The notes under the pieces: model-generated | Databases searched by the model: none | The model's input: only the letters and a program-made list of their open reading frames with translations | What the model was told of the DNA's origin: nothing | Part shown: positions 13,333-15,203 of the stretch, in pieces | How the letters are laid out: each line of letters starts with the position of its first letter | Numbering within the stretch: the stretch's first letter is position 1 | Source: Anaerolineae bacterium | GTDB taxonomy: Bacteria; Chloroflexota; Anaerolineae; J102 | Length of the DNA: 15,203 nucleotides | Direction of reading: 5' to 3' | Assembly (NCBI GenBank): GCA_026985975.1 | Contig: JALSPL010000141.1 | Coordinates: 1 to 15,203 of the forward strand | Program-made: the position numbers and the translations under genes

Positions 13333-14145
13333 ATGACTGGAAATCGAATCGGGAGATCCTCTCCCAACCGCTGGCTGTTGCTCCTAGCCTTGTTCATCGT
13401 GGCGGGCGGCGCAGCCTGGGGAATGAAGGAAGGCCCGCTGGCCCTGGCCGATTCGGTAGGCTATGCGATTTGTCATCAGATCACCGTGCGCACCTATGTT
13501 TTTGGCGATCTGGTGATGCCGCTGTGCGCCCGCTGCTCGGGGCAATATCTGGGGGCGATGGCGGGCTTTTTCATGGCGCTGGTCTGGGGGCGGCTGCGCT
13601 CGGCGGGCCTGCCCTCGCGAGGGATTATGTTCACGCTGGTGATTTTTCTGGCTGCGTGGGCTTTCGATGGCGTCAATTCTTACATCTTTCTCATCACCCG
13701 CCAGCCATTCCTCTACATGCCCCACAACATCCTGCGTCTGACAACGGGCATGTTGCAAGGCGTGGCCGTGAGCATGTTCTTCCTGCCTTTTTTCAATCAG
13801 GTATTTTGGCGGCTGCCCGATTCGCGCCCCGTTCTCACCGGCTGGCGCGACCTGGGGCTCATCCTGCTTCTGGCGGCGCTGCTGGCGGTGGCGGTGAACA
13901 GCCGCTGGACGCCTCTCTTCTACCCGCTGGCCTTTCTCTCGGTGGTTGGAGCGTTCCTGCTGCTGAGCCTGGTGGGAACGCTGATGGCCGTGATGGTCTT
14001 TCGAGCGCAGAATACAGCCGAGTCGGGCCGGGATTTCCTGCTGTTTTTCATTCCGGGCATGGCCTTCGCCACCTTGTTGATCATAAGCATCGCCGCCCTG
14101 CGGGCGTGGGCGGAGGCGACGCTGGGGTTTTCACTGCCCGAATAG
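13333..14145 (+). CDS. DUF2085 membrane protein
   Basis: Integral membrane protein of 270 residues with about seven hydrophobic segments. The hallmark of DUF2085 is present: CHQ at 47-49, then LCARCSGQYLG at 64-74. The Cys and His residues sit at the membrane face and look like a metal or redox site, but the activity of the family is not known. I chose ATG 13333; the frame also runs back to a TTG at 13291, which is less likely. No clear ribosome site is seen for either start. It is divergent from def, and the DUF4013 gene downstream has its own likely promoter. Confidence 0.85.
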   Translation: MTGNRIGRSSPNRWLLLLALFIVAGGAAWGMKEGPLALADSVGYAICHQITVRTYVFGDLVMPLCARCSGQYLGAMAGFFMALVWGRLRSAGLPSRGIMFTLVIFLAAWAFDGVNSYIFLITRQPFLYMPHNILRLTTGMLQGVAVSMFFLPFFNQVFWRLPDSRPVLTGWRDLGLILLLAALLAVAVNSRWTPLFYPLAFLSVVGAFLLLSLVGTLMAVMVFRAQNTAESGRDFLLFFIPGMAFATLLIISIAALRAWAEATLGFSLPE

Positions 14146-14176
14146 CGTACAAAATCCCGGCATCAACCCACTTTCG

Positions 14177-14185
14177 TGCTATAAT
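14177..14185 (+). promoter_or_regulatory. Extended -10 promoter of the DUF4013 gene
   Basis: TGCTATAAT is a perfect -10 box with the TGn extension, about 53 bases before the ATG. No -35 box is recognisable at the right distance, as is common for extended -10 promoters. Confidence 0.6.
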
Positions 14186-14237
14186 TCTTGTATGTACGTT
14201 GCACGCTCCTGTTACGCTTTTCCCACTGGAGGTTCTC

Positions 14238-14981
14238 ATGGATTACGGCAAAGCTGTTTCTTTCGTCTTCAATGACAAAAACTGGATCGGCGTCATCCTC
14301 GTGGGCGGCGCTCTGGGACTGGTTGGCTTACTTTTCTTTTGGACGCTCATCATCCCCATTCTGGCGATAGCCGCCCTGCTGGGTTACATGATGCAGCTCA
14401 TTCGAGATGTGCGCCTGAATCCTGACGCTGGCCTGCCCGCCTGGACCGACTGGGGAAAAAAGCTGAGTGACGGTCTCAAGCTGATGATCGTCTCCCTCAT
14501 CTGGGCTATCCCGCTGTTCCTGCTCATAATGCCCATCATTTTTTTCATCGTTTTGGCGGCCGCTTATTCAGATTCCAATGCGCTGTCCCTCATTGCTGCC
14601 ATCGTCTCTCTCGCGGCGGGGATGTTGGCCACGCTGTATGGCTTGCTGTTGGTCTTTCTGCAACCCGCCTTCACCATCAATCTGGCTGTGCGGGATGAGT
14701 TCTCTGCGGGCCTGGATGTTGGCGCCATATTCAAAATCACCCGGGCGCATTTTGTCGACATCCTCATCATCCTCATTCTGATCTGGGGAATCAGCTATAT
14801 CGCCAGCTATGTGGGCATCCTGATCTTCCTCATCGGCGTCTTCTTCACCTCCTTCTGGGTGATGCTGGTGCGCGGCCATCTTTTCGGCCAACTGGCCAGG
14901 TTGGCTCTGCCAGTCGAGAAACCGGAGGATGTTCAGGCCATCGTTCCCACCGAAACCCAGTCAATTTCTGTAACCGAGTAA
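14238..14981 (+). CDS. DUF4013 family membrane protein
   Basis: Predicted integral membrane protein of 247 residues. ATG 14238 is preceded by GGAGG at five bases. The N-terminal part (YGKAVSFVFNDKNW, then a long hydrophobic pair ending in LGYMMQLIRDV) followed by LPAWTDWGKKLSDGLK is the usual DUF4013 layout: a cytoplasmic-side helix, a membrane pair, then a linker and further pairs (about 77-100, 115-140 and 180-215). No catalytic motif is seen; the family has no known function. A lipoprotein gene begins seven bases after its stop, so the two are probably one operon. Confidence 0.85.
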   Translation: MDYGKAVSFVFNDKNWIGVILVGGALGLVGLLFFWTLIIPILAIAALLGYMMQLIRDVRLNPDAGLPAWTDWGKKLSDGLKLMIVSLIWAIPLFLLIMPIIFFIVLAAAYSDSNALSLIAAIVSLAAGMLATLYGLLLVFLQPAFTINLAVRDEFSAGLDVGAIFKITRAHFVDILIILILIWGISYIASYVGILIFLIGVFFTSFWVMLVRGHLFGQLARLALPVEKPEDVQAIVPTETQSISVTE

Positions 14982-14988
14982 CATCTCT

Positions 14989-15203
14989 ATGCACAAACGT
15001 TTTCTGATTCTCGTCCTTCTGGTTGGCGTTCTGGCTGTTTTCATGGCGGCTTGCGGCGGCAGCAGCGGCGATCCGGTCAAGACTGTAGAGACCTATTTGC
15101 AGGCCAAGGTGGATGGCAACGAAAAGGTCATCCGCCAACTGCTCTGCTCCGAGATGGAAGCGGATGCGTTCCAGCAGATCAACGCCTTTACCAGCGTCCA
15201 GGG
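14989..15203 (+). CDS. Lipoprotein, 3' end cut off by window edge
   Basis: The first 71 codons of a secreted lipoprotein. The signal peptide (MHKRFLILVLLVGVLAVF) ends in a lipobox MAAC with Cys at 22, followed by GGSSGD, a typical linker. The visible mature part, DPVKTVETYLQAKVDGN with a Cys in QLLCSEM, resembles the start of NTF2-like or DUF4878-like domains; this is a weak match. It starts seven bases after the DUF4013 gene and lacks a clear ribosome site, so it may be translated by coupling. Confidence 0.8.
   Translation, partial: MHKRFLILVLLVGVLAVFMAACGGSSGDPVKTVETYLQAKVDGNEKVIRQLLCSEMEADAFQQINAFTSVQ

Overview
The window looks like a chromosomal segment of a member of the Chloroflexota (Anaerolineae or Caldilineae type). 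This is an inference from several things together: GC-rich genes with a lower-GC insert, small lipoproteins with Pro/Thr-rich tails, paired Sco-family proteins, DUF2085 and DUF4013 membrane proteins, a selenocysteine-type SelD, and intergenic DNA full of short dispersed repeats. No rRNA, tRNA or CRISPR array was seen.

Layout. (1) 1-4236, plus strand: the 3' part of a class I SAM methyltransferase overlaps by 4 bases a fused two-domain ABC permease of the ThiP/FbpB type. Its likely ATPase partner follows only after 708 bases of repeat-rich noncoding DNA: heptamer repeats, three copies of a 29-44 base repeat, one copy of a dispersed palindromic repeat, and several hairpins. (2) 4237-7099, visibly lower in GC: a minus-strand pair made of an uncharacterised protein with a PD-(D/E)XK-like motif and a Fic (AMP-transferase) protein. 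An 89-bp long-arm inverted repeat lies on one side. On the other lie a 164-bp MITE-like element with matching termini and an 11-bp target duplication, and a nested set of hairpins. (3) 7100-9351, plus strand: a DUF333+DUF6438 lipoprotein, selD (selenide, water dikinase) and a very small Pro-rich lipoprotein, closed by a two-way terminator. (4) 9395-13202, minus strand: in transcription order peptide deformylase, a terminator, exosortase plus its EpsI-type partner (28-base overlap), an atypical Sco-like protein and a canonical Sco1/SenC protein. (5) 13333-15203, plus strand: a DUF2085 membrane protein, a DUF4013 membrane protein and the start of another lipoprotein.

The clearest point of interest is selD. 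Its true start is at 8023, and codon 18 is an in-frame TGA exactly at the catalytic Cys/Sec position. A hairpin with a G-starting apical loop lies 32 bases downstream, as expected for a bacterial SECIS element. A gene caller that treats TGA as stop would lose the catalytic N-terminus. Because SelD makes the selenium donor for selenocysteine, this gene probably depends on its own product. Other points worth following are the low-GC Fic/nuclease-like pair, the MITE, the Sco-like protein with a CX4C motif and no copper-ligand His, and the repeat-packed gap inside the transporter locus.
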